Origin: CAWHHZ01 sp963829355
Lineage (GTDB): Bacteria > Acidobacteriota > Thermoanaerobaculia > Gp7-AA8 > JAHWKK01
DNA length: 64,000 bases
NCBI GenBank assembly: GCA_963829355.1
Contig: CAWHHZ010000006.1
Coordinates: 62,001 to 126,000, forward strand
Direction of reading: 5' to 3'
Shown here: piece after piece, positions 43,387-54,587 of the stretch
Position numbering within the stretch: position 1 is the first letter of the stretch
Layout: each line of letters begins with the position of its first letter
The notes under the pieces: generated by a model
Databases searched by the model: none
What the model saw: only the letters and a program-made list of their open reading frames with translations
What the model was told of the DNA's origin: nothing
Position numbers and translations under genes: made by a program

Positions 43387-44527
43387 GGTCCGGGGAGTCA
43401 ATCCCGCAAACAAGGGTCCATAGGTGATGCTGCTGGCGATCATCGAGCAGATGAAACGCCGCTTGAGCGGTCAGCGTCTGGCGGTCGCGACCAACGTATT
43501 CACGAGAGAGCAAACGAATGATCTCGAGCTGGATCGTCTCTACGTTCCGACTCTTGAATTCGCGCAGAATCTCCGGCTGCAACATTTCGTGCCGGCCCGA
43601 CTGTTGGCAAAGTTCGGCCTTCTCAATGATGCACACGTCGATGTCGTTCTGGATGCTTCCGGATTTCAGTGCGGAGATCAGTGGGGCACCCCACCAATGC
43701 AGCGGCTCGCGCAAGCTATTAAAGGTCCTGCAGCAGAGGACGTCCGTTCATCATGCTCCCACAGGCTTTTGGTCCCTTCTCCGGAGACTCGCAGCGCGAG
43801 CTCATGAGGGGAATTGCAGAGAAAGCGACCTGGATTTTCGCTCGCGACGAGAGTCTCTGGGGCATATAGCCGAAACGGGCGCTTCACTGCAGAGAATCAG
43901 TGTATCCCCCGATTTCACTCCTCTGTTGCCGGCGGTGAGAATCGAGGAATTCCGGCCCTACGAGAATAAGATATGCATTGTTCCCAACTACAGGATGGGC
44001 TAGACAGAGTGTCCACCGAATTGGCTGACGCCTACAAAGCCTTCCTGCAGTTTGTCGTTGACAGCTTGGACTCCGCAGAGGAGGAGTACTTTTTCCTGAT
44101 CCACGAGTCGATTTCGGATGAGGCGCTGATTAAGGACCTGCGTCTCGGCCGCGACCCTGCGATTGTGATGCATCACAATCCGCTCATAATAAAAGCAGTC
44201 ATCGGAGACTCGCGCTTTCTGATCGGCTCCAGATATCACGCTTTGGTGAGCGGACTCTCCCAAGGAGTGCCCAGCCTCGGGACTGGATGGAACCACAAAT
44301 ACCCTACGCTGTTTGGGGATTTTGGAATGCCACAGCTCTACCAAGCGGACATAACGGACCTTCTTACCACAGCGAGACTACTGAAATCGCTCCGGCAGCA
44401 TTCTCAACGGGAGCAGGTGAGCCTTGAACTGCGAGCGCACACTGCACTCATTCACCAACAGATCATGGAGATGTGGGACCAAGTGGAATTGCTCCTGTCC
44501 CGAAATCATCCCGCTGCAGCGCCATGA
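43376..44527 (+). pseudogene. Degenerate polysaccharide pyruvyl transferase-family protein
   Basis: Begins IEVRGVNPANKG, followed by a TAG at 43423 where the family has a Gln codon (MLLAI follows in frame), then DVVLDASGFQCGDQWG. Frame changes occur near 43720, 43870 and 44000. The last part contains LIGSRYHALVSGLSQGVPSLGTGWNHKY, the family's conserved SRYH...GWNHKY. It would transfer pyruvate ketals to glycan sugars. Both a nonsense substitution and indels are present. Confidence 0.75.
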
Positions 44528-44675
44528 GATAACGGAAGGCCCCGTGGGCGGAGAGAACAGGTATTCGGAGGTGGTGTTGCGGGCATTTTCGCCAATGCCA
44601 CCCGACGTACCCCACTGGTGCGCTGGCTAACGAACGATCTGTTTCAACTTTGTACCACACGCCTGAATATGGCAA

Positions 44676-45818
44676 TCAACCGAGAAGCGTACAGCTCGGT
44701 CGAGTACTCCCGCCGTGCCTTTTCCAGCGCTCCCTCAGAGGAGTCGCTCGTAGAGCGATTTTTTCCCCGATCAGCCGCGCCATCTTATCAACGAGCTCTG
44801 AGGAATCACTTTCATACAGAAGCCCGGTTTTCTTTGAGTCAATGATCTCGAGAGTGCCTCCCGAAGCAAGTCCGATAACTGGCAGCCCTTTCCCCATTGC
44901 CTCCACCGTGACGCGACCGAAGGCTTCATGACGAGAGCACATGAGCAGCGCATCCGATGCTTCAATATATCGGCCCGATCTCCGCGACGAATCCGGTGAT
45001 ATCTACGCGGTCGCTCACGCCGAGCGACCGCACGACGCGCAGCAACTCCTCAGTCTCTCCGTCCCCGGCGATGATGAGCCTCACCTGCGGATGTTCCTTG
45101 CGCAATTGCGCAAGCGCACGAACCGCTTCGATCTGTCCTTTCTCTGGTCTGATAACGCCGGCGATCAAGAACACGAACGGTCGCTCCCTCGGGAAGGATC
45201 GACCCTCCACAGCGATGTCGGAAGCCCAGACGACGCCATTCGGGTATCACCTCGATCTTTTGATCATTGCCGAAGAAGTGGATTCGAAGTGCTCTCGAGT
45301 TCGTGACGACGGCATCTGCCGAACGGATAGTTCGGATCGCCGCATCGCGCCCAACTACGAAGTCGACTCCATAGTCCGGTCGGCCAAACTCTCGCAGATG
45401 CCAGACATGCGGGAGTCCGAGCCGGCGCGCCAGGCGATGTCCAAAATCGGTCATACCCGAATTGGTGTAGACGACATCGAAATCTTCCAGCGATCTCACG
45501 ACTAGATGTTCCATCGCCGTGTTCCTGACTTTGTGAGAGACCAGTCCGACCAGGCGGCGCAGTGTACTTGTCAAGAACGCCGTTTCCAACCTCGTAGTAC
45601 CACGGCCGAAAACGGCGGACGGCCCATGACACCTTTCGCTTATCAAGCTCGGCACCCAACGCTCCTCGTCTGGGCATCAGCACATGGGCAGAGATGTCTT
45701 GCCGACTGCCATCGAGAAAGTCGAGGAGTGAGCGATTTGCACCGTAAAGATGGGGGTAATGAGTCACGATCAGAGCTCGAAGCAGCCGCGACTGTTGTCT
45801 GCTGGGCTCAGACCTCAA
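44676..45818 (-). pseudogene. Degenerate family-4 glycosyltransferase
   Basis: A TTG start at 45818 with GGAGGG upstream gives ALIVTHYPHLYGANRSLLDFL, the acceptor-domain opening. The frame moves near 45580, 45240 and 44960: DVVYTNSGMTDFGHRLARRL, then FLIAGVIRPEKGQIEAVRAL, then LLMCSRHEAFGRVTVEAMGKGLPVIG, the donor-binding E-x7-E motif region. All parts of a GT-B enzyme are there but not in one frame. Confidence 0.78.
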
Positions 45819-46009
45819 TCTTCCCTCCGAGCAACCTCGCCACCGGAACGTGTCAGCCACGTCAGCTCGAGGATCGGGTGTGCCGACTTCATGTCCGTTC
45901 TGGTTCGTGATCGGCGAAGCACGTAGATGGACTCACTCCCCTCCCCTTCAAACCGCCTCACGGGCTCCAGAACATCGTCGAGCTGTGTCCTCCCTGCAAA
46001 TCTACACGG

Positions 46010-47478
46010 CTATTCTTGCTGATACACGAGCACGTAATCAATCGGCAGTTCTTCCAGCATTGCTCTCGTAGTCTCCGGATCCTCGCGACACAGCGTCCAA
46101 TGAAAGTATGCGTCGTCCGTCCACACCGATAAAGTCTGTGCATGTGTGGTTAGAATCACAGGAGGACTCTCGTGAGCCTTCTCGATCCAGTCGATCAGCT
46201 GAGATTCTGCGCCGGTCGGCCCAGGAAGATCGCGAGCGATCAGGACAGAGGTTTTGAATGCACCGCCGAGGATCGAAACCGCCAGCAGTACGATCGATGT
46301 CCATCGAAGAGATTTGGACGACCGGAACAGCAGGTACGGAACAGCGACCAGAAGAAGGAAGATATATGGCAGACCATGCCGCCATGCGAACAACCACGGA
46401 TGGAAGAAAGTCTCATGGTACAGGTTGAGCGAGCAGGAGATGAGGTTCGCTCCGGAAATCCCGCAGCCATGACTGCGATTGATTCCGGAGGAGGCCGCAG
46501 GAAGGCCGCTTTCCGCAATCGCCAGAGAGCAAGAATACCAGCGAACGGCGCGAGGAAGATTGCAGGGCCAAAGAGCTTTACGTACGAATCCGGGTTGGCC
46601 AGAGAGAAGCTTACGGCAACCCCCTGCAAGCGTTCCTTCAGATAGCCGGACCATCCGACAGGCTCGACCCACATCTGAAATGCCGGGATGGAAGCGCGAT
46701 CCAGCGGAAGAGTGTGAATGAATCTGTACCACCACCACAGACCGAAGAACGAGAACACTCCGAGGAAAACGAGGGACGGTAGCCTGTAGCGACGCTCGAA
46801 CAGAGAGTTGATGATCAAGGCGGCACCGATCCCGACGCCCAGCACGATCATCTGAGAACGTGCCAGAAACGCGAGGCCGCACGCAACCGCACACAAACCC
46901 ACGAACGCGACCGCCCTCCGTTCGGCGCTGTAATCGAGCAGGAGAAGAGCGCCGAAGGCCAGCAGAAACGCCAGGCCCTCCGTGTACGGATGACTGGTCG
47001 CGGCAAAGAAGATCGTATTGAGCCCGAGGAGCAGCACGAAAAGATGCCCCACCTTCAGTTGGATGACCCCGACATCCACGAGATCGCTGTCCCTCGCCAA
47101 CCTCGTGCTCAATCGATTGGCGAGAACATACAGCAGCAGCAGATCGAGGATGTAGAAGATCGGGGGAAGTAGCTTTGCGGCATAAACATCCCCGAGGACG
47201 CGGCCGGCATATCCGAGAACCAGGGGCCACAGCGGGTAAATCATCATTCGCTGAGGAAACGTGGCAAGGCCTTCGTGATAGAGCGAGACGTTGGTGACGA
47301 CACCCTCTCCCTGACTCACGTTTCGGGCGAGCTGGAAGTAAAAGCTGGCATTGAGCCCGTAGGGGCCGGTGCCGATGTCGTACGACAGCTTTGCAAGGCC
47401 CAGCCCGGCCAGAATCAGCAGCAGAAGCATCCACGCTCTCAGGTCACTGCCTGGTTCCTTCGCTGAATCCCGGCTCAT
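46010..47478 (-). pseudogene. Polytopic membrane glycosyltransferase (GT-C/ArnT-PMT-like), one frameshift
   Basis: From ATG 47478, about ten membrane helices with the luminal loop YDIGTGPYGLNASFYFQLARN near the start, as in lipid-linked-sugar glycosyltransferases. The frame changes near 46440, after which NLYHETFFHPWLFAWRHGLPYIFLL and the C-terminal periplasmic end follow to 46010. Otherwise complete. It would use a polyprenyl-phosphate sugar donor. No classical acidic DE motif is obvious in the loop, so the GT-C call is tentative. Confidence 0.65.
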
Positions 47479-47592
47479 CGTCCACCTACGATACAACAGC
47501 TCACCACCCCTCTGTGGGGACGTCGAAGCTGCATCCGGCATGGAGACACTGAGCTCATTCCCCGCTACACTAAAATGGGGAGAGGTCCACCA

Positions 47593-48309
47593 TTGCAGAG
47601 AACTCTGTTCATCGTGCCGGCGTATAACGAGGAAGAATCGATCGACCGCGTCATCAACGAACTTCGTGGCGCCTATCCCGATTCTCGAGCTGTCGTGATC
47701 AATGACGGCTCGACCGACCGTACCTCCAGAGACTGCTCGTGCGACGGGCGCGCTGGTCGTCGATCTGCCGTTCAACTGAAGGAATCGGTGCGGCCGTTCA
47801 AACGGGGTTCATCCTCGCCGCAAGACATGGTTATGATTTTGCGGTGCAGTTCGACGGGGACGGACAGCATCTCGCGACTGAGGTCCCGAGTCTCCTGAAG
47901 CCGATTCTCGCCGGCGAAGCGGACGTCGTCATCGGCTCGCGGTTCCTCGAGAACGGCAAGTACAAACAGCCCTCTGCTCCGCAGAATCGGCATCTCCATC
48001 TTCTCTTTCGTGAACACGATGCTGATACGGCGGAGGATGACCGACACCACATCCGGTTTCCGCGCCTACAACAGTGAAGCGATACGCTATCTCTCGCGAA
48101 ACTACCCACACGATTACCCCGAGCCCGAATCGATCGTCACCCTCGCCCGCGGTGGGTTCAGAATTCTCGAGGTCCCCGTGATGATGAAAGAGCGCGAGAC
48201 GGGACGCTCTTCTCTGACGCTCATGCGCTCGATCTACTATGTGAACAAAGTCCTGCTGGCGATGGTGATCGGCATTACCCGCCGAAGAAAGAGAGGGGCG
48301 CTCCGATGA
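47593..48309 (+). pseudogene. Polyprenyl-phosphate glycosyltransferase (GT2), two frameshifts
   Basis: The TTG at 47593 has GGGGAGAGG upstream and opens QRTLFIVPAYNEEESIDRVI. The DGSTD motif follows; the frame then moves near 47780 (GIGAAVQTGFILAARHGYDFAVQFDGDGQH) and near 47975 (LIRRRMTDTTSGFRAYNSEAIRYL). These are the motifs of the dolichyl-phosphate mannosyltransferase type. The last part is well conserved and ends in an ATGA overlap with the DUF2304 gene. Confidence 0.8.
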
Positions 48310-48689
48310 GCACTTCGACGATCCAGATTCTAAGTGTGATCGGCAGCGTCGGCGTGATGCTGCTCGTGAAAACTCAGCTGATACGCCGGCGGAGATTGAG
48401 AGAGGAGTATGCTCTCCTGTGGTTCGTCTCGAGCATCCTCCTCATCGTGCTTTCGGTGGAGCGTGATTTTCTCGATACCGCTGCACGACTGCTGGGAGTC
48501 GAGTATGCGCCTTCGCTGCTTCTGCTCGGAGCGATCATAATGGGTTTCATACTCTCCATGCACTTCTCCATCTCTCTCACTCGCTTGTCGGAAGAAAACA
48601 AGGCGCTCGCACAGGAGGTCGCATTGATGCGTCGGGACCTCGAGCTCTCGACTTCCGGCCAGGCGCAACACACACAGGCACGGGAGTAA
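48306..48689 (+). CDS. DUF2304 membrane protein
   Basis: 127 residues and intact. Three membrane helices (TIQILSVIGSVGVMLLV, YALLWFVSSILLIVLS, LLLLGAIIMGFILSMHFSI) with the cytoplasmic motif LIRRRRLREEYALLWF between the first two, as in DUF2304. The tail is a short coiled coil. These proteins are regularly encoded right after a polyprenyl-phosphate GT2, as here (4-bp overlap), suggesting they help anchor or partner the enzyme. The only whole gene in the surrounding 13 kb. Confidence 0.88.
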   Translation: MSTSTIQILSVIGSVGVMLLVKTQLIRRRRLREEYALLWFVSSILLIVLSVERDFLDTAARLLGVEYAPSLLLLGAIIMGFILSMHFSISLTRLSEENKALAQEVALMRRDLELSTSGQAQHTQARE

Positions 48690-49844
48690 GCAGCTCCGGT
48701 GGCCCGATCCTGTTCGTCCTCGAGCATTACTACCCACATGTGGGTGGAGTGGAGACCCTCTTTCGACATCTGGTGCAGGAGTTGGTCAACCGCGGGCATG
48801 AGGTGGAAGTCATCACCGCTGCCATGCCGGGCGCCCCCGCCAGCGAGACCCTCGAAGGAGCGAAAGTCACGCGCGTGCGATGTCCCTCTCTCGGACGTCG
48901 CTATGCGTTCACTCTACTCGCGATACCCGCGGTCGTGCGCGAGGCATATCGCAGCGATGTCATCCACACCACGACGTACAATGCAGCGCTGCCAGCATGG
49001 CTGGCAGCGAGGATCGCGCGCGTGCCGGTAGTCATCACGGTGCACGAAGTGTGGGCAGAACAGTGGAACCGCCTCCCCGGGCTCAACTGGCTCTGGAGCT
49101 GGGGTTTCCGCCTGTTCGAATGGCTCGTTCTGAACCTTCCCTTCGATCATTACCTGTGCGTATCCCGTCACACCCGTGAACGGCTCATTCGCCATATGAC
49201 GGTGAGGCCGGAGCAGACGAGCGTCAGCTACCCACCTTTTGATGGGACGTTCTGGAGTCGTCACTCATACCCACCAGGCAAGGCCGCTGAAGAAGGAGCT
49301 GGGGAGTGCTCTCCCTAGCCACCCCTTTATCTCTACTTCGGACGAGCAGGCTACTCCAAAGGGATCGAGTACCTCCTCGACGCACTGGCGATCACGAGCA
49401 GGAAAAACGGTCCTCCTTCTGGTGGCCCTGATCCCGAGAGAGCCGCAGTCGCGTTTTGCAAAGGTGGTTCAACAGATCGAGCAACTGGGAATCCGTAGCT
49501 CCGTGATTCTTCTGGAACCTGTGCCGATCGAGGAGCTTCCTTCGTACCTGCTGGGCGCCGACATTGTAGTCATTCCTTCACTCTCCGAGGGATTCGGTTA
49601 CTCCGCGCTGGAGGCAGCAAGCCTCGGCTGCCTCATCGTCGCAACATCAGGCCACTCTGTAGAGGAGATCATCCCGGACAGCGCGAGGTTTGTTCCTCCA
49701 GGAGATGCTGAGGCGCTGGCAGAGGCGCTGATGGAGGCTTCTTCCGAATTTCGTCCTGCGCCTCCACGTGGTTTCACAATCGAGGAACATGCAGAGCGAG
49801 TCTTGGCCGCTTACACAGACGCAGGTGTCTCTCTCACGTCATGA
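48690..49844 (+). pseudogene. Family-4 glycosyltransferase, two frameshifts
   Basis: Homology starts near 48705 (ILFVLEHYYPHVGGVETLFRHL), just after the DUF2304 stop, with no certain start codon. The frame moves near 49290 and 49410; the pieces continue as YFGRAGYSKGIEYLLDAL and then VIPSLSEGFGYSALEAASLGCLIVA, the donor-site E-x7-E region. The stop overlaps the next gene's ATG by 4 bp, so coupling is preserved despite the breaks. Confidence 0.78.
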
Positions 49845-50928
49845 AGGTCCTCATTCCTGCCGACGTCGTGAAAACGCAAAAGACGGGCGTGGAGGTCTAT
49901 ACCGTCGAGCTGATCAGAAGTCTCGCGACCATCAGACCAGATATCGAGCTCACAGTACTGGCCCGCCGAGAGGTTCTCGAGATCATCGGCGCCGGCGGCG
50001 AACACCGATGGAACTCTGTAACAGAAGTTGGTCCTCGTGAACTGAGCTCTTTCCAGATCATTCATTTTCCGACGGTACGATTTCGAGCGGCGTTGCTTCT
50101 CAGTGCCTCTTCCGAAAAAGTGGCCACAGTTCACGATGTCGTCCCACTGGTGGAAAAGGGGTATCACCACTTCAGATATCGGACATACTTTCGATTTGTT
50201 CTGCCGCTCCTGTTGAAGAAGATCGACCAAATCATCACGCCGAGTGAGTCGACAGCCCGGGACGTGGCAAGGCTGATGCGATTTCCTAAGAGAGAAACTG
50301 AGCGTACCACTCGCGTCCCGGTTCACTCGTCCGGCAGGCTCCATGGAGCGCGAGCCGATCATTCTCAGCGTCGGAACCATCGAGCCGCGCAAGAACACGC
50401 GAGGCACCGTTTCTGCCTTTATCGAGCTGAAGAGACGACAGCCGGAATTGCCACACCGACTTATCTGTATCGGCCGTCCCGGATGGGAGAATGATCATTC
50501 CCATCTGTCCACATCCGGTCAGAATGACATCGATATGGAGGGGATGGGTCGAAGACGAGGAACTGCGATCGCTCTACTCTCGCGCTCAGTTGCTCGTCTA
50601 CCCGTCCTTCTACGAGGGATTCGGATTGCCCGTTCTGGAAGCCATGAGTCAAGGTTGCCCCGTGATCACCAGCAATCGTTCATCGCTCCCCGAGGTCGGC
50701 GGGCGACGCCGCGATCTGCGTCGACCCTTCTGACATCGACCACATTTTCGTCCATGCAATTACTTCTGAACGACGGCAGGGAATGGATACGCCGATCTCA
50801 AGCGGGGCTCGTGGCGCAATCGGAGCGTTCTCCTGGTCGCGGTGCGCGAGAGAGACGGTTGAGGCTTACCAGCGGATCAACAGGGGGGGATCGGGATCGT
50901 GGACATGACCCCAACGATCTCTCGTTAG
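49841..50928 (+). pseudogene. Family-4 glycosyltransferase, at least three frameshifts
   Basis: Starts MKVLIPADVVKTQKTGVEVYT. The frame moves near 50300, after which ILSVGTIEPRKNTRG lies in another frame; again near 50500 (EDEELRSLYSRAQLLVYPSFYEGFGLPVLEAMSQGCPVI); and near 50705 (GDAAICVDPSDIDHIF). Together they make one GT4 protein of about 360 residues. Retaining GT-B type, probably a mannosyl- or rhamnosyltransferase from overall look, though that is a guess. Confidence 0.78.
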
Positions 50929-50994
50929 CGGCGGGCCTACCCTACTGCCGAAGAGGTCACTTTTCTCCCCGTGCGATAGAATGAATAGCTCGAG

Positions 50995-52003
50995 ATGCCG
51001 TCCGCGTTCGAGATGTACAAAAACCCACCAGCCAGCGTCAGCATATTGATACCTGTCCGCAACTATTCACAGTTCCTGGATGACGCGCTGGAAAGCGTTC
51101 AGGCGCAGACGTTCCGCTCATGGGAGTGTGTCATCATCGACGATGCGTCGACCGATGCCACTCCTGCGGTGATTGAGAAGTGGCTAGCGCGTGACAGGCG
51201 GATCAGCGCGAAGCGACTTCCGCAGCCTTCGGGACTGAGCGCGGCACGAAATCACGCCTTCCACGCCTCTTCCTCTCCCTTCATACAATGGCTCGATGCG
51301 GATGACCTTCTCGAGCCACAGGAAGATCGAGATTCACGCCCGCCTCCTGGAGGACAACCCGGATGTCGATGTCGCGTACGGATCCGTCCGCTACTTCCGG
51401 GATTTCAGAAAAGATGAACGGCTTCTATCCGCTGGTGGACGCCGGAGCCATTCATGGGTTCCTGAGCTGAACGGATCCGGCCCCGAAATCCTGGACCGCC
51501 TCCTCCAGCGAAATATCCTGCCGGTTCACTCAGCGCTGGTGAGGCGAACGGTTTATGGCGACACCCCTCCGTTCGATGAAAGGGTACGATCGGGAGAGGA
51601 CTACCTGTCCTGGATCCTTCTCGCTGCGGCAGGCGCCAGGTTTTCTTACTTTGACGAAGAAGGAGCACGAGCTCTGATCAGAGTTCATGGTCACAACATG
51701 TCCAGGGATCGTCTTCTTCGGATTCGAGCGATGGCCTGCGCCGCGAGATTGTACGAAGGAAAGATTCGTGGGGAGACACCACCACTTTTCACCGCAGCAC
51801 TGGCAGCAGAGGGTGCAATCGATGGTTCCCGGCTTTCCGCGGGCCGGAGATTTTTCGGAGCAGCCCGGGAAGCAGATACCGCTTTTGTAAAATTCAAATA
51901 CTGTCTCTTTGCCGTCTCAGCACTCGTGATGCCGCGAAAGCTTCTGCCCTGGCTGCTGACGAGTCCTGTACCGGAGTGGATATACGCCGTAATGAGGAAA
52001 TAG
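50995..52003 (+). pseudogene. Family-2 glycosyltransferase, one frameshift
   Basis: The GT-A N-terminus is clear: SVSILIPVRNYSQFLDDAL, CVIIDDASTDATP and the metal-binding WLDADDLLEP. Immediately after this motif, near 51320, the frame changes (KIEIHARLLEDNPDVDVAYG) and then runs unbroken to 52003. The C-terminal part has the ED pair of an inverting GT2 (VRSGEDYLSWILLAAAG). It is followed after one base by a second, intact GT2 gene. Confidence 0.8.
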
Positions 52004-52004
52004 A

Positions 52005-52811
52005 TTGGGAAGAACGCCGCTGATCTCTGCCATCGTCTCCACTTACCGCGCGGAGCGGTTCATCGAAGGCTGCCTGGACGATTTGCTTGCCCAGGATGTG
52101 GAGGATCTGGAAATCATCGTAGTCGATAGCGCCTCTCCGGAGACGGAGGGTGAGATCGTCCGGAGGTACCAGAAAGACCATCCCAACATTCATTACACGA
52201 AGACGGCGCAACGTGAAACCGTTTACGCCGCCTGGAATCGCGGCATAGAGATGGCGAAGGGACGCTACGTCACCAATGCAAATACCGATGACCGGCACCA
52301 CTCGAGCGCGTTTCGACGATTGACAGACGAGCTCGAAAAACGCCCGGCGTGCGCGATTGCGTGGGCTGACAGCGCCATTACGTTAGTTCCGAATCAGCGC
52401 TTTGACGACGCGGATCCACTCCGTATCTTCCGCTGGCCATCGTACGACCGACGTCTTCTGTTTGAGGCTAACTATGTCGGCCCGCACCCCGTTTGGCGGA
52501 GGGCCGTACATCAGCGCCATGGTTTTTTTGACCCTCGTTTCATCGTCGCAGGAGATTACGAGTTCTGGCTGCGCATATCGGTTCACGAAGAATTCATCCA
52601 CGTTCCAGAATTACTCGGCCTCTACTTGCTCGACCGAAACAGTGTCGAAAACAGCAATCGTCCCATCAATAGTCTGGAGTCTGAGCTGGCGAGAGAGCGA
52701 TACTGGAGCGCCGCCTGGGGCACGCGTCCTCGTCCTGGCGGGACATTCGTAGAACGAAGGTGGGGCGCGATGTGGCGAGCGTGGAGAAGAGGAGAAAAGA
52801 TCCGCCCTTGA
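52005..52811 (+). CDS. Family-2 glycosyltransferase, intact
   Basis: 268 residues with LISAIVSTYRAERFIEGCLDDLL, IIVVDSASPETE, a NANTDD stretch in place of the usual DxD (YVTNANTDDRHH), and GDYEFWLRIS in the acceptor region. The change DxD to NTDD keeps two adjacent Asp for metal binding. The start is a Met whose codon is TTG (52005), two bases after the previous stop. First unbroken enzyme after the damaged block. Confidence 0.82.
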   Translation: MGRTPLISAIVSTYRAERFIEGCLDDLLAQDVEDLEIIVVDSASPETEGEIVRRYQKDHPNIHYTKTAQRETVYAAWNRGIEMAKGRYVTNANTDDRHHSSAFRRLTDELEKRPACAIAWADSAITLVPNQRFDDADPLRIFRWPSYDRRLLFEANYVGPHPVWRRAVHQRHGFFDPRFIVAGDYEFWLRISVHEEFIHVPELLGLYLLDRNSVENSNRPINSLESELARERYWSAAWGTRPRPGGTFVERRWGAMWRAWRRGEKIRP

Positions 52812-52825
52812 GTTTTCATGAACGA

Positions 52826-54235
52826 ATGACTGGCGATTCTCCAGGCGCTGACGGTAGACGACCCGAACCGGCCGAGCCGCCGGTCCTCCCCGCTATTCTC
52901 ACTATTGGACGCCTCCTGCTCCTCTCAACTTGCTCGGTCGTCGTGCTAATCGTGGCATACGCCGGCACGTACAGCAGGTACATCGCCGACGACTTTTCCA
53001 CCGCGGCAGCAGTCAGGGATGCCGGACTTCTGGAAGCTCAGATCGAACACTACCACCGCTGGACCGGACGCTACTCAGCAACCTTGGTCACTTATCTTAC
53101 TCAAATGGCTGGGCCGAAGGTCACCTCAGTACTTCCAGGTCTCTCCATATTTCTGCTGTCGATCTCAGCTTTTTCCGTCATTTCCATGCTGCCTCTCCAA
53201 CGAGAAGGCGCGACATTGGAATCCCTGGCTCTGAGCGCAGCACTTATGTTTTCGCTCGTTACCCAGTCTCCACAGACTGTCCAGATATGGCTCTGGCTGT
53301 CCGGAAATCTTACCTACGTTTCGCCCGTGATCGTGAGCATGTTTCTCCTCGGTTGGGTGGCTCGATCCTCGAAAACGGAGGTGGTGTTGATGGTCATCCC
53401 ACTGGTGGCCTTCTTCACTGCAGGCTTCAACGAGACCTGGACAGCGACGCAGGGAACCTTAGCCGCCGGCGCGGTCCTTCTCGCCGTCCTGATGCGTAAG
53501 AAGGGAAGACTTCCGCTTCTCTATCTGGTCGGTACCGTGGTGGGCGCACTTCTGATGCTGGCGGCCCCTGGTAACTCAGTCCGGGCAAAACATTTTGTCA
53601 GGATGGGTGGGTGGGAAGCTGCCACAACGACGATGATGTCCTCGGTTCAATTCATCATAGATGGGATCGGCACGCCGGGCATATGCGTCGTGTTCGCACT
53701 CTCAATACTTTTCGGTTTTGAACATACACGGCTCGAGCGTATCTCCAGGAAAGAGTCGCTTTCGATTTACATCCTGTTAGTTTCAGGGCTGATCACTTCG
53801 TTCGCTCCGGCATTGTTTGCGATGGGGCTTCAACCGCCGGCGAGGGCGCTCTTCGTCCCTCACGTGATGCTCACGCTAATGGCCGCTGTTGCCGGACTCC
53901 AGGCATCGTCAGCTCTTCGGCGATCCTCCGGTCGAACCTGCAGACTGGCCGGCATTGCCGCAGTACTTCTGGCCGTTCTGGTTTTCTCCACTGCGCTGCC
54001 ACGCCAGGTCTGGCGAGCTCAGCGGATGGCTCAATTTGCGCGCGAATGGGATCGCATCGATGCAACCTTACGATCCGGTCGTGATTTTGGCTCGCGAACC
54101 CTCAGTGTCGATGCACCCCCTGGCCTGGAGGGACTCCAGTATCTCGATTCCGACGAGACTCATTGGACGAACCGAGGAGTGGCGAGATGGTACCGCCTGC
54201 ACAGCGTCAGCAGAAGGACGATTCCTGCCCGCTGA
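52826..54235 (+). CDS. Polytopic membrane protein (DUF6056-like)
   Basis: About 469 residues with ten or more membrane helices. The periplasmic loop after helix 1 has YSRYIADDFSTAAAVRDAG and HYHRWTGRYSATL, and a later loop has FNETWTATQGTL; this DD/RW-GR pattern resembles the DUF6056 family found near exopolysaccharide and O-antigen genes. It may be a GT-C glycosyltransferase or polymerase, but no catalytic proof is visible. The ATG at 52826 is chosen; an upstream in-frame start at 52760 would overlap the GT2 gene. Confidence 0.6.
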   Translation: MTGDSPGADGRRPEPAEPPVLPAILTIGRLLLLSTCSVVVLIVAYAGTYSRYIADDFSTAAAVRDAGLLEAQIEHYHRWTGRYSATLVTYLTQMAGPKVTSVLPGLSIFLLSISAFSVISMLPLQREGATLESLALSAALMFSLVTQSPQTVQIWLWLSGNLTYVSPVIVSMFLLGWVARSSKTEVVLMVIPLVAFFTAGFNETWTATQGTLAAGAVLLAVLMRKKGRLPLLYLVGTVVGALLMLAAPGNSVRAKHFVRMGGWEAATTTMMSSVQFIIDGIGTPGICVVFALSILFGFEHTRLERISRKESLSIYILLVSGLITSFAPALFAMGLQPPARALFVPHVMLTLMAAVAGLQASSALRRSSGRTCRLAGIAAVLLAVLVFSTALPRQVWRAQRMAQFAREWDRIDATLRSGRDFGSRTLSVDAPPGLEGLQYLDSDETHWTNRGVARWYRLHSVSRRTIPAR

Positions 54236-54587
54236 TAAGCGACCATGGTCGGTTCGGGAAGTTGAGTAGACTGTCTGGCGTCAATTAGAACTGCGGGTTG
54301 GCGACAATTAGAAACTGCGGGGTCGGGATCTCCCGGTTGATGTTGTCCTGAGCCGGAGGCTCAGGCGTGATCGACGGGCGGCCGTCAGGCCGCTCCCTTT
54401 CGTTTTTGCTTCTGCCTTTTTGCTTCTGTCTTTGTCTCTCGCGGCGGGCCCTGTGGGAATGTGGGAAACGCGGCTTCATCGCGTTTTCCACATTTCCATC
54501 AGGGCAGCTTCTCCTTTCTTTCTTTTTGGGCACTTTTTCTTTCTTTGTGAATAACCCCTTTTTCCACAGGGTTTTCCGCAGATCTGG

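Noticed and set aside
37990..52003. Frameshifts as a phase-variation system for the glycan locus
   Set aside because: Only a few breaks are at homopolymers, each gene has different breaks, and several are substitutions, so no single slippage mechanism fits.
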